DNA of 46,535 bases, from the NCBI GenBank assembly GCA_045648445.1, contig JAZRNY010000005.1, forward strand, positions 1-46,535, in the 5' to 3' direction. The translations under genes were made by a program, and so were the position numbers. Source of the stretch: SIG607 sp045648445 (GTDB lineage: Bacteria; Bacillota; Clostridia; Oscillospirales; Acutalibacteraceae). Below the pieces are notes generated by a model. That model searched no databases and had not been told where the DNA came from. It worked only from the letters and a program-made list of their open reading frames with translations. This document shows positions 35,001 through 42,300 of this stretch, piece after piece; the first letter of the stretch is position 1; the number at the start of each line of letters is the position of its first letter.

Positions 35001-37375
35001 AGGAATTTAATACGGTTACTGTTTTGCGCACGGTCGGTAAAGTAAAGACAATTACTTCCAACCTTGGCATCATTAGAAATACTCATTACAGCACTTCCGC
35101 CACCATATCGGTAATCAGTGTCATATATAAGGCTTGATGCGGCAATATTATCAAAGGTATGATGTAAATAAACCTGTTCTTTATCAGTTTCTAAAGCAAA
35201 GTTAACAGTATCACCATCAGCGCCTAAAACATAATCCGTAACGTCAACAGTAGTAATTTCGTTCTTTGCAGCGCTTTCAGCAATTAGTTCCCCGTTAGCA
35301 GATACGTTATTATAGGTTACGGTATTTTCATCAAATGCGCCTGTGCCGTAAACTTTAAAAACACCTGAAACGTCTTCGAATCTGTTAAGTACAAGATATG
35401 CTTTTGCAACGTTTTTAAATCCACCGTCATTTTTAAAACTTAAAAGACCTTTTGTGCAGTCGGTATCATTATTCATAACTACCAAAGTACCGTCATTACC
35501 ATAGTTTTTATCAGGATTAGCGGAAGAAACGTAGGTATCGGCATAAACCGAAAGTAATTTATCACCGCTTATGGTGAATATTTTTGAAAAAGGAATTTGA
35601 AGTTCAACACCGTCTTTAGCCTTTGTGTTTTCGCCGATTACAACTTCATAAGAAGAACCGTTAATAACCGAAGGAGAAGTAAATTCAAAGGTTGTTGCGC
35701 CGTGAAGCACTTTCCAGTTTCCTGCCATTTCTTTACCGTCGGCAAGGCGAATTACCTTAACGTTTTCCTTTACGCTTTCAATATCCATAGCGCGCGAGAA
35801 TTTAATTCTTACGGGTTCTTCTAAAGAGTCAAAAACCTTGTTACTTTGAGGGGTCACCCACATAACAACGGGTGCTTCTTCTCTATAGGCGGCTCTGATA
35901 TGGTTATCAAGCCAAGTCCATATTTCATTAAACTGTTCAATCTGCTTAACGTTATCATATCCGTAAGCCGGATTGTGTCCAAGTCCTTCGGGAATAAGGA
36001 AGTCGGATTCGATTTCCGTGTGAGAATCCAAATAATTTTTAGCGGCAGGAATATATGTATAAAAATTACCTGTCGTATCGGCTGTACCAATGGAAGAAAC
36101 AATCGGCACACTATCTTCGGTCATAAGGCGTTCTCTGTACTGACAAATACCTGCACCCGAACCCGAATAAGCAACCGTTACGTTACTTGAGATTTTTTCA
36201 TTGGTGCCTTCATAATAAAGCCAAGGTTGTTCACCCTGATAACCCTTAGGGTCTTTGCCCTCAGGAACGTATTCACCAAAGGTAAGAATTTCACCCATTT
36301 CTTCGTGCTTTGTGTTAGCAAGGATTGCAGGGCCGGGACCACTCTTTGAAAATCCCCAAGGAGTAATATATTCTGCATCATAACCATAGGTACTTGCCAA
36401 ATATCTTATTCTTCTGATAGCGGCAGAGTGAACTGCATTTGCGTTAGTAGTACCTAAAGTAAAGGAAGAATAAGGTAGAGTATAGTTGCCGTAATATGCA
36501 TAATGGTCCTGTCTAGACATAGGTATATACTCGTGGTCATAAATTACACCTGCATACCCCTGTAAAACAGCGGTGGTAAAATATGGACGAACTGCACTGG
36601 TCAAAGACATAGTTCTTTCTTCGGCAGAAGAAGCCAACGCGAATACAGGAACGGTGTCATTTGGATTAGAAGGATAAACAATATCCATTCTTAAATCAAA
36701 ATCAATGGGACTACCGTCTTTTTTAATCATATCGTAAATGGTTTCGGCATAGGGCAAATCATTTTTGTTTTCGTCCTTAGCCACACCGTCGGGACCTGCA
36801 TAAAACTCGTTCCACAGCCAAAGTATATATTCGTTAGTTCCGTTAAGAGCCATTTCGTCAAGAGAATAATAATAAACTTCTCTATCAATTCTGCAACCGG
36901 ACGGTACAACGTACATAGCATCGTGAACTTTTCTAACGTAGCCATAGTCATACTTTTTGTTCTTAAAATCACCTGTAAAAAACTTATGTACGCTCCAAGA
37001 AAATTCGTTACCAACTGCTAAATAACTACCCTTGTAGTCAAGAACGGCAACACCGTAGCCATCAGCAAGAAAATCTTCAATAATTTCTTCGTCGCTATCG
37101 GTACCTATTCTTTTTTCGTTGTGTCCTACAACGTACAAAAGCATAACACCGTTAGAAGTTACTCCCTCACGATAAAAAACGGATAAATCAACAGGAATAC
37201 CAAGATGTCCTTCGTTTTCTAATTCTACAGTGCCTTTTAAATCGGCAGCAAATTCTTCTCTTAAAAGTGTTGTGGTTTCACCTATTTCTTGCGCACTTAC
37301 ACCAAATGAGTAAATTGCCGCAAAGGTAGTAAACAACATTGATAAGGTCAGAACAAACGCTAATACCTTTTTCAT
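32066..37375 (-). CDS. Giant secreted dockerin protein with alpha/beta-hydrolase-like domain, copy 1
   Basis: 1769 residues. Signal peptide to about residue 28 (VSAQ). Residues 30-500 look like an alpha/beta hydrolase: nucleophile elbow GFSKSG (Ser343), acid in GTAD (Asp433), histidine in GLGHNPAYG (His467). Then an Ig-like Big_5 module (about 505-603), a DNRLRE-like module (606-735), a jelly-roll carbohydrate-binding-like module (736-890), a second DNRLRE-like module (930-1070), two jelly-rolls (1075-1244, 1245-1433, each ending IYIDDIVV), a third DNRLRE-like module (1435-1600), an Ig-like module and a type I dockerin (1707-1766, two GDVDNDG/DCNADDK calcium repeats). Probably a polysaccharide esterase attached to a cohesin scaffold; no cohesin is in the window. 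Triad and domain borders are inferred. Confidence 0.9.
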   Translation of the reverse strand: MKKVLAFVLTLSMLFTTFAAIYSFGVSAQEIGETTTLLREEFAADLKGTVELENEGHLGIPVDLSVFYREGVTSNGVMLLYVVGHNEKRIGTDSDEEIIEDFLADGYGVAVLDYKGSYLAVGNEFSWSVHKFFTGDFKNKKYDYGYVRKVHDAMYVVPSGCRIDREVYYYSLDEMALNGTNEYILWLWNEFYAGPDGVAKDENKNDLPYAETIYDMIKKDGSPIDFDLRMDIVYPSNPNDTVPVFALASSAEERTMSLTSAVRPYFTTAVLQGYAGVIYDHEYIPMSRQDHYAYYGNYTLPYSSFTLGTTNANAVHSAAIRRIRYLASTYGYDAEYITPWGFSKSGPGPAILANTKHEEMGEILTFGEYVPEGKDPKGYQGEQPWLYYEGTNEKISSNVTVAYSGSGAGICQYRERLMTEDSVPIVSSIGTADTTGNFYTYIPAAKNYLDSHTEIESDFLIPEGLGHNPAYGYDNVKQIEQFNEIWTWLDNHIRAAYREEAPVVMWVTPQSNKVFDSLEEPVRIKFSRAMDIESVKENVKVIRLADGKEMAGNWKVLHGATTFEFTSPSVINGSSYEVVIGENTKAKDGVELQIPFSKIFTISGDKLLSVYADTYVSSANPDKNYGNDGTLVVMNNDTDCTKGLLSFKNDGGFKNVAKAYLVLNRFEDVSGVFKVYGTGAFDENTVTYNNVSANGELIAESAAKNEITTVDVTDYVLGADGDTVNFALETDKEQVYLHHTFDNIAASSLIYDTDYRYGGGSAVMSISNDAKVGSNCLYFTDRAQNSNRIKFLKSFGTTKLTSEHLGIYAKASFWIKPETSTTVEVGVYEHMALSGIHMDSFSVTPGEWNYIEYYVMIDQEMIDGNNRAVTIVPSGKDPYYLDDFKCELAAGGLTLATKEYSGEKQKVSANLVLFTPETKTFLGSAATVASGDTADTVIGGDTYVSGYKKENTKDTVKGYLKFPIEEFNVNSDRVTLDLNVTTQISATFSVYGVLADDTRFAENFTKGITWNTALANQIDGNGVEKDKTMFIGTKTVNGAETVSIDVKNYVKTMKEAGYKAVTFIIVKENNGGIISTTTFENMDGYSEYVASSAMNGYAVEIRKDPTGADNDVLFMEKSGTSESPSGYAQNIALTGLIQGDNTFDESDIGKIFKVSFKQYVTAPGATAGNYCNIGTVGAATSGTLLNGITKSVSSTSTNVWNTVEFTITVNESILGNKATAIIIASGWAATGIYIDDIVVEEVSGDLSIKMDYAPGTTDFTGLTEYKKVTLAKPNVNYGVTKDPLDNTNDVFYFERSAYDNSASFKGLITQNDKFAAGDVGKKYTVTFRQLNVNPNGDAGVLATIDTAGLQQYFLNPNMTINRYIDGVLVPYKDSSNSLSPGKYGLSINEWHTVKFEIEVTEQMVGLGTAITVGSNGSTSTIYIDDIVVTVEEDESADTVSPILTDGKNKTKVELVALISGENKNAAAEEPESAFEIKKSSAGGESGIAKTYVTFNKTGYYHIVSAKVSFDVETPVNGSVLKIYAINSTVNNDRLTWNNAYGNNTATVGMKEGNVVGGTEIATITLTDETAYSVDVSEALIALEKEENVVFVVTAEDGVVQHKISNFALDFASTVYVETNEKPILSQINNTLIVKTPYRIDYGIKKVEFFIDDKNAIGEVTVNGQITKVTPVVEAGTHTAYAVVTYVDGTVMESEKITFTVDGVQTNILYGDVDNDGLVNATDLALLKLHLAGLADVKEGADCNADDKVDAVDLAELKLFLAGLNKLGPK

Positions 37376-37407
37376 ACATATAACTTCCTTTTTAGTTTGA
37401 TACCTTA

Positions 37408-37436
37408 ATTATATTAGTCGATTATAAAAATTTCAA
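37408..37436 (-). promoter_or_regulatory. Promoter of giant gene 1
   Basis: On the minus strand: TTGAAA, 17 bases, TATAAT; leader about 27 bases with AAGGAAG as ribosome site. Confidence 0.7.
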
Positions 37437-37488
37437 TACAAAATATCCGCAAAAATATAACAATACTGCAAAAAACAGGAACGCCGTT

Positions 37489-37693
37489 GTGGCACCCTCC
37501 GTAAGGAAGGTGCCACAGTTATATTCGCTGGCGGCGAGTTATATTGCTACGCAGTTATATTTGGGCTACGCCCAAGTTATATTCGCTTCACAAGTTTTGG
37601 AGGCGGATATAATATCACTTAAAACTTTAGTTTTAAATATCACGTTTCGCAATAGCGAAATATATCACTCTGTGCGTAGCACAGGATATCACT
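37489..37693. repeat. Tag/hairpin palindromic array, copy 1
   Basis: Opens with a hairpin (GTGGCACC / GGTGCCAC, 37489-37516). Four AGTTATATT tags follow at 37517, 37537, 37553 and 37575, each followed by a small self-complementary insert (TCGC/GCGA, TGC/GCA, TTGGGC/GCCCAA). After a centre come four (A)ATATCAC(T) tags at 37611, 37636, 37661 and 37685, with inserts TTAAAACT/AGTTTTAA, TTTCGC/GCGAAA and CTGTGC/GCACAG. The left tag is complementary to the right tag at eight of nine positions, so the halves can pair in nested fashion. Open frames across it are by-products of the repeat and not genes. Confidence 0.85.
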
Positions 37694-37778
37694 AAAAATT
37701 GTAGAGGTTCAAACATATAGGTCACAAATTCAAATTTCAACCTGTTATTACCTAACAAAAAAACAGCACGTTTTAACT

Positions 37779-37827
37779 GAACTGCCCCAAATTGTGCGGA
37801 CAGCACAAAAAGAACCACTATGGTAGT
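37779..37827 (+). repeat. 50-bp dispersed repeat, copy B (IS-end-like)
   Basis: Same element as at 91-140, opposite orientation. Starts GAACTGCCCCAAATTGTGC and ends CACTATGGTAGT, where it becomes one arm of a terminator hairpin. No transposase nearby. Confidence 0.55.
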
Positions 37828-37860
37828 TTCTTTTATTCTACCATAGTGGGTGCTTTTTTT
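37815..37860. terminator. Bidirectional terminator, hairpin CACTATGGTAG
   Basis: Arms ACTATGGTAG and CTACCATAGT with an 11-base loop, followed on plus by GGGTGCTTTTTTT and on minus by GGTTCTTTTTG. It lies just beyond the stop of the XRE gene on the minus strand. Confidence 0.75.
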
Positions 37861-37906
37861 CTATTGTCCGTTTTTACTGGACTTGTTCAAACCTGCCGTT
37901 TGTTGT

Positions 37907-38107
37907 TTATTCCATTTCAAATTTTATTATGTCGCTTACTTCGCATTCTAAAGCAAAGCATAACGCATCTAAAGTCTTCGTACTTATTGCTTCGCCTTTT
38001 TTTATTCTATGAAGCGTGTTTGCCGAAAACCCCTGTTTAAATATTAAATGATATTCAGTTATTCCTTTTTTGAATAATGTTTCATAAAACGGCTTGTAAC
38101 TTATCAT
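37907..38107 (-). CDS. Small XRE-family helix-turn-helix regulator
   Basis: 66 residues, a single Cro/C1-type domain: KKGITEYHLIFKQGFSANTLHRIKKGEAISTKTLDALCFALECEVSDIIKF. Such minimal XRE proteins usually bind short palindromes. ATG at 38107 has GGTGAG upstream; a GTG nine bases earlier is a weaker alternative. Divergent from the GGDEF gene, whose -10 box sits in a near-palindrome, a possible target. Confidence 0.85.
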   Translation of the reverse strand: MISYKPFYETLFKKGITEYHLIFKQGFSANTLHRIKKGEAISTKTLDALCFALECEVSDIIKFEME

Positions 38108-38143
38108 TTTTCTCACCGAGAAAATTTTATCACACTCAAACTC

Positions 38144-38172
38144 TTGACTATACTTAAATTATTGAGTATAAT
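38144..38172 (+). promoter_or_regulatory. Promoter of the GGDEF gene with overlapping palindrome
   Basis: TTGACT, 17 bases, TATAAT. A near-palindrome at about 38149-38170 with outer arms TATACT and AGTATA covers the spacer and the -10 box. A repressor bound here would block the GGDEF gene; the divergent XRE protein is the obvious candidate. Confidence 0.65.
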
Positions 38173-38204
38173 TGTATTGTCCCATCGCAAAGGAAGTGTC
38201 CCCA

Positions 38205-38816
38205 TTGAATAACCCCATAAATTGTATTTTAGCTATTTTTTTGATAACTTTTTTATTTTTATTATGCATTGCAACAGTGCTAATTATTATAAAAATATTA
38301 AAAACACAAAACGATTATTCATTTTATTTTAAAAATGGTTCGCGTTTATATAATCTTGCCTTCAAGGACGATTTAACTGACCTTTTTAACCGCAATGCCT
38401 ATATTCGTGATTTGGCTAAAATTAAAAGAAACAAATTAAAAAGTTTATGGTTTTCAATTTTTGATATTGATGATTTTAAAACAATAAACGACACAAAAGG
38501 TCATCTTTACGGAGATGAAGTTTTAATTTTGGCGGCTAATAGACTTAGCGAGATTTTTTGTGAAAAGAAACACACCATATATAGAATTGGCGGCGATGAA
38601 TTTTTAGTTATATCAAAAGATATTCCTGAAAATGAACTTATAGACCTGTTGTTAAAGCTAAAAAAAGCCGAACTAAAAAACTGTGATTTCAGGTTTTCAA
38701 AAGGATATTCTTTTGTTGAAAACAAAGGGACTGAAAGTTTTAACACCGCATTTGACAACGCCGATAAAATGTTGTATGCCGATAAAAAGTCAAAAAAGCA
38801 GGAACATGTAAAATAA
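38205..38816 (+). CDS. Membrane GGDEF-domain protein, putative diguanylate cyclase
   Basis: 203 residues from a TTG start at 38205, eight bases after AAGGAAG; earlier in-frame codons lie in or near the -10 box of the promoter. One N-terminal membrane helix (CILAIFLITFLFLLCIATVL), a short linker, then a complete GGDEF domain: DDLTDLFNRNAY, FDIDDFKTINDTKGHLYGDE and RIGGDEF with an intact active-site GGDEF (about 129-133). The inhibitory RxxD site five residues before GGDEF is absent, so product inhibition is not expected. It probably makes c-di-GMP from GTP. No sensor domain is present, and no EAL or HD-GYP gene is in the window. Confidence 0.88.
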   Translation: MNNPINCILAIFLITFLFLLCIATVLIIIKILKTQNDYSFYFKNGSRLYNLAFKDDLTDLFNRNAYIRDLAKIKRNKLKSLWFSIFDIDDFKTINDTKGHLYGDEVLILAANRLSEIFCEKKHTIYRIGGDEFLVISKDIPENELIDLLLKLKKAELKNCDFRFSKGYSFVENKGTESFNTAFDNADKMLYADKKSKKQEHVK

Positions 38817-38913
38817 ATATATAAATTGTAAAGCCAACCGCCTTTTAAAGCAGATTGGCTTTTATTTTTATTACCTTGCAGAAATTAAAGAAATATATTA
38901 TAATACAAAAAAC

Positions 38914-38988
38914 GGGCCCGTAGCTCAGTTGGGAGAGCCACGGTTCGCATCTGTAAGGTCGAGGGTTCGAACCCCTTCGGGTCCACCA
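38914..38988 (+). tRNA. tRNA-Ala, anticodon CGC (irregular anticodon arm)
   Basis: Acceptor stem GGGCCCG / CGGGTCC with the G3-U70 pair that marks alanine; D arm GCTC/GAGC; anticodon loop TTCGCAT (CGC, reading GCG); T arm GAGGG/CCCTT with TTCGAAC; encoded CCA. It is 75 bases long: position 26 is missing or the anticodon stem is only four pairs (ACGG/CTGT), with a C-A mismatch at 27-43. It may be a poorly working or decaying copy. The palindromic array begins 15 bases past the CCA. Confidence 0.85.
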
Positions 38989-39003
38989 AAAAAGACAGTC
39001 TTT

Positions 39004-39230
39004 GTGGCATCCTCCGTAAGGAAGGTGCCACAGTTATATTCGCTGGCGGCGAGTTATATTGCTACGCAGTTATATTTGGGCTACGTCCAAGTTATATTCG
39101 CTTCGCGAGTTTTTGGGGCGAATATAATATCACTGAAACGGCAAGTTTCAATATCACTCTTTAGAAATATCTCGCCTTTGGCGAGGTATTCTAAAGAATA
39201 TCACTGTGAGACCTGTCTCACAATATCACT
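39004..39230. repeat. Tag/hairpin palindromic array, copy 2
   Basis: Same architecture as copy 1. Opening hairpin 39004-39031; AGTTATATT tags at 39032, 39052, 39068 and 39090 with exactly the spacing of copy 1 (20, 16, 22); AATATCACT tags at 39126, 39150, 39197 and 39222. The left half is nearly identical to copy 1, but the right-half inserts are different sequences that still form hairpins: TGAAAC/GTTTCA, a long CTCGCC/GGCGAG one, and TGTGAGAC/GTCTCACA. Not coding. Confidence 0.85.
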
Positions 39231-39284
39231 TATTACTTTTTCTTTGAGATAGGTAATGTTTCAAAGTATGTAACCCACTATGAC

Positions 39285-39318
39285 ACTTATCTGTAGAAAG
39301 TGTCAATTTTTATATAAA
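39285..39318 (+). terminator. Hairpin with T tail after array 2
   Basis: TGACACTT and AAGTGTCA arms followed by ATTTTTAT; it could end a transcript that started at the tRNA and ran through the array. Confidence 0.5.
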
Positions 39319-39326
39319 AAATGAAT

Positions 39327-39362
39327 AAGGGAGAACACTTCTTTACGAAGTGTCTCCCTTTC
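39327..39362 (-). terminator. Terminator of giant gene 2
   Basis: On the minus strand AAGGGAGACACTTC pairs with GAAGTGT(T)CTCCCTT (one bulged base), followed by ATTCATTTTTTATA. Confidence 0.75.
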
Positions 39363-39392
39363 GGTGTTCCTGTTTTTTTATTATATAACTGT

Positions 39393-42300
39393 TTATTTTT
39401 CAATACCTGCAAGAATGAGTTTTAATATTGCAAGGTCAACTGCATCAATTTTGTCATCATTGTTACAGTCGGCATATTTTACGTCATCGTTTAATCCGGC
39501 TAAATAAAGTTTCAATACAGCGAGGTCAACTGCGTCAACCTTTCCGTCGCCGTTTGCGTCACCGCGAAGAATTTTAATTTGATCTTCTACAGTAAAGTCA
39601 ATGGTTGAACTTTGTACGGTTTTTCCATCTGCATAGGTAACTACTGCGTAGGCGGAATGTGTTCCGGCTGAAATCACTGGACTTATTTTTGTAATTTGTC
39701 CGTTTACAGTGGCCTCACCTATAGCCGTTTTACCGTCGATAAAGAATTCCACCTTTTTTATACCATAGTCAACTCTATATGGGGATTTGAGACTCAATAC
39801 GCCGTCTTTTGCATCAAGAGTCGGCAATTCGTTTGTATCGGTATAAATAACGCCGGCAATGTCTAATTTAAAGTTGTTGACTTTATGTGATTGCACACCA
39901 TCATCTGCAGCAAGAACAAACATAATTTTGTCGTCAGCCTCAAGTGTAATTACCTCTTCGCTAACGTCAACGCTATAGGACGTTTCATCGGTAAGGGTAA
40001 TTGTTGCTATTTCGCTTCCGCCAATAACTGATCCGCTCTTCATTCCAACGCTCACGGTATTGTTACCGTAGGCATTGTTCCAAGTCAGTTTGTTTATATC
40101 GGTAGCTGAAGTCAATGCATAAAGCTTTAACGTACTACCGCTTACAGGAGCTTCAACGTCAAATTTAAAGGTACCCTTCATTATATGGTTGAAGATAGAA
40201 TTGTCAAAGGAAACGTAGGTTTTAGCAAGACCGCTTTCGCCACCCTTTGAGGATTTTTTAATGTCAAAAGTAGCGTTTGGTACAGTGCTGATAGCGTTTT
40301 TATCTTTACCGCTTACAAGAGCAACCAACGAAACGTTTGAAATTTCCTCTTCACCTGATTTTACAAAGTTCAAGGTGGGAGAAACACTGTCTTCACTTGA
40401 ACCGCCTTCAACAGTTACCGTAATATCGTCAACGTAAATCTTTGTCGTGCTATTGTTAGAACTCAAAACAATAGTGCTTCCGAGACCTATCATTTCTTCG
40501 GTTACTTCTATTTCAAATCTTACGTTGTGCCACGTTTCACTGCTTAATCCGTATACGCCTGCATCAGTGTTATTAAGTTTTCCGTCGACATATCGGTCAA
40601 TTGTCATTTTTGAGTTCAGGAAATACTGTTCTTGCTTTGGATTATCTATAGTAGCAGCTATACCTGCAGTGCCGCCTGCATTTACGTTAAACTGACGGAA
40701 GGTTACGGTATATTTCTTACCGACGTCAGCCGCAGTAAATTTATTGGTAGGAGTTATAAGGCCCATAAAGGATACGCTATAGTAATAATGGTCTCTCTCG
40801 TAATAGAATACTTTATTATTTGCATCTACAGGGTCGGTTGTTACGCCGTATACGTTATCGGGATTAACAAGCTCTATCTTATCATAAGTTGTCATTCCTT
40901 CAAAATCCACAGTTCCCGGAGTGAAATCCATTTCGATTTGCAAATCGCCCGAAATTTCCTCAACGATTATATCGTCAACGTAAAGACCTGTTGCCGACCA
41001 ACCCGAGCCGATAGCCAAAGCGGTAGCCTTGTCACCTAAAATACTCTCGTTAACGTTTATGGTAAAGGTGACCGTATTCCATACGCCTGTCTTTGTAGAA
41101 CTAACAGTTCTTGTTACACCCGTATGGCTGACACCCGGACTTTGAGCGCCAACTACACCAAGTGCGCAATAGTTACCTACAGTATCACTTGGACCTTCGG
41201 CATAAAATTTAAAGCTAACCTTAAAGATTTTACCAATATCGCTTTCTTCAAAGATATTATCAGGCTTAATAAGTCCCGTAAGGTAAACGTTTTGCTGATA
41301 ACTGTTGGGGTCAGCAATAGTACCGTTCTTTTTAATATAAAGAACGCTATTATTCGCATTGGTTGGGTCTTTTGCTACAGTTACGTTTTCTGCAGGCAAA
41401 GTAGAGCTTACCGAGTAATCCCAATATTTTTCCATATTTTCAAAGGTTACTTTTGAGATAAGTCCACCACAAGTATCCTGTACTACAATAAAGGTTACGG
41501 CTTTATAGCCCAAATCCTTCATAGTTTTAACGTAATCCTTTACGTCGAATTCAAAATTCTCGGAACCTGTTACGGTTTTTTTACCAATAAATACAGTTTT
41601 ATTTTCGTCAACGCCGTTACCTTCGATTTGGTTAGCGTAAGCTGTATTCCAAGTAATACCCTTTGTAAAGTTTTCGGCAAAACGGCTATCGTCTGCAAGC
41701 ACACCGTAAACGCTGAACTGCGAAGTGCCCGAAGAGGTTGCTTTAAGCTTTAAGCTGACGCTGTCGCTGTTTGCGTCAAATTCTTCAATTGGGAATTTAA
41801 TATAGCCCTTAACCGTGTCGTTAGTATTTTCGTTTTTATAACCCGAAACGTAATTTTCGCCGTTTAAAATTGTATCTGCGCTCTCACCTGCGGCTACTGT
41901 TTTAGCCTCACCCGAGAACTCTTTAATTTCAGGAGCGTAAAGTACGAGATTAGCCGAAACCTTTTGCTTTTCACCGCTGTATTCCTTTGTAGCCAAGGTT
42001 ACGGTGCCTGTTGCAAGTTCGCATTTAAAATCGTCTAACCAGAAGTCGCCCGTGCCGGGAGGTACAATTGTTACTGCACGGTTATTGCCGTCAATCATAG
42101 CCTGGTCAATCTTAACCAAATATTCAATAAAGGTCCATTCACCCGGTTTAACTGCAAAGGATTGTTTATGAATACCCGTATAAGCCGCATACTCGTAAAC
42201 AGCAACGTCTACAGTGCTTGTATTTTCGGTTTTAACCCAAAAACTTGCTTTTGCAGTTTTTCCCAAAAGATCGCTTGTAAGTTTTTCGGTACCAAAAGAT

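Noticed and set aside
37489..37695. Open frame of 68 codons across array 1 and a similar one of 107 codons across the tRNA and array 2
   Set aside because: The frames follow the repeat units, one runs through a tRNA gene, neither has a ribosome site, and they differ only where the repeats differ. They are repeat artefacts.
37489..39230. Possible CRISPR array because of short regular repeats
   Set aside because: Tags are only nine bases, inserts are self-complementary and of variable length, and no cas gene is present.
37376..39392. Integrated mobile element between the giant genes, with the tRNA as attachment site
   Set aside because: No integrase, transposase or repeated tRNA 3' end was found on the other side, so only the arrays and the IS-end-like repeat are reported.
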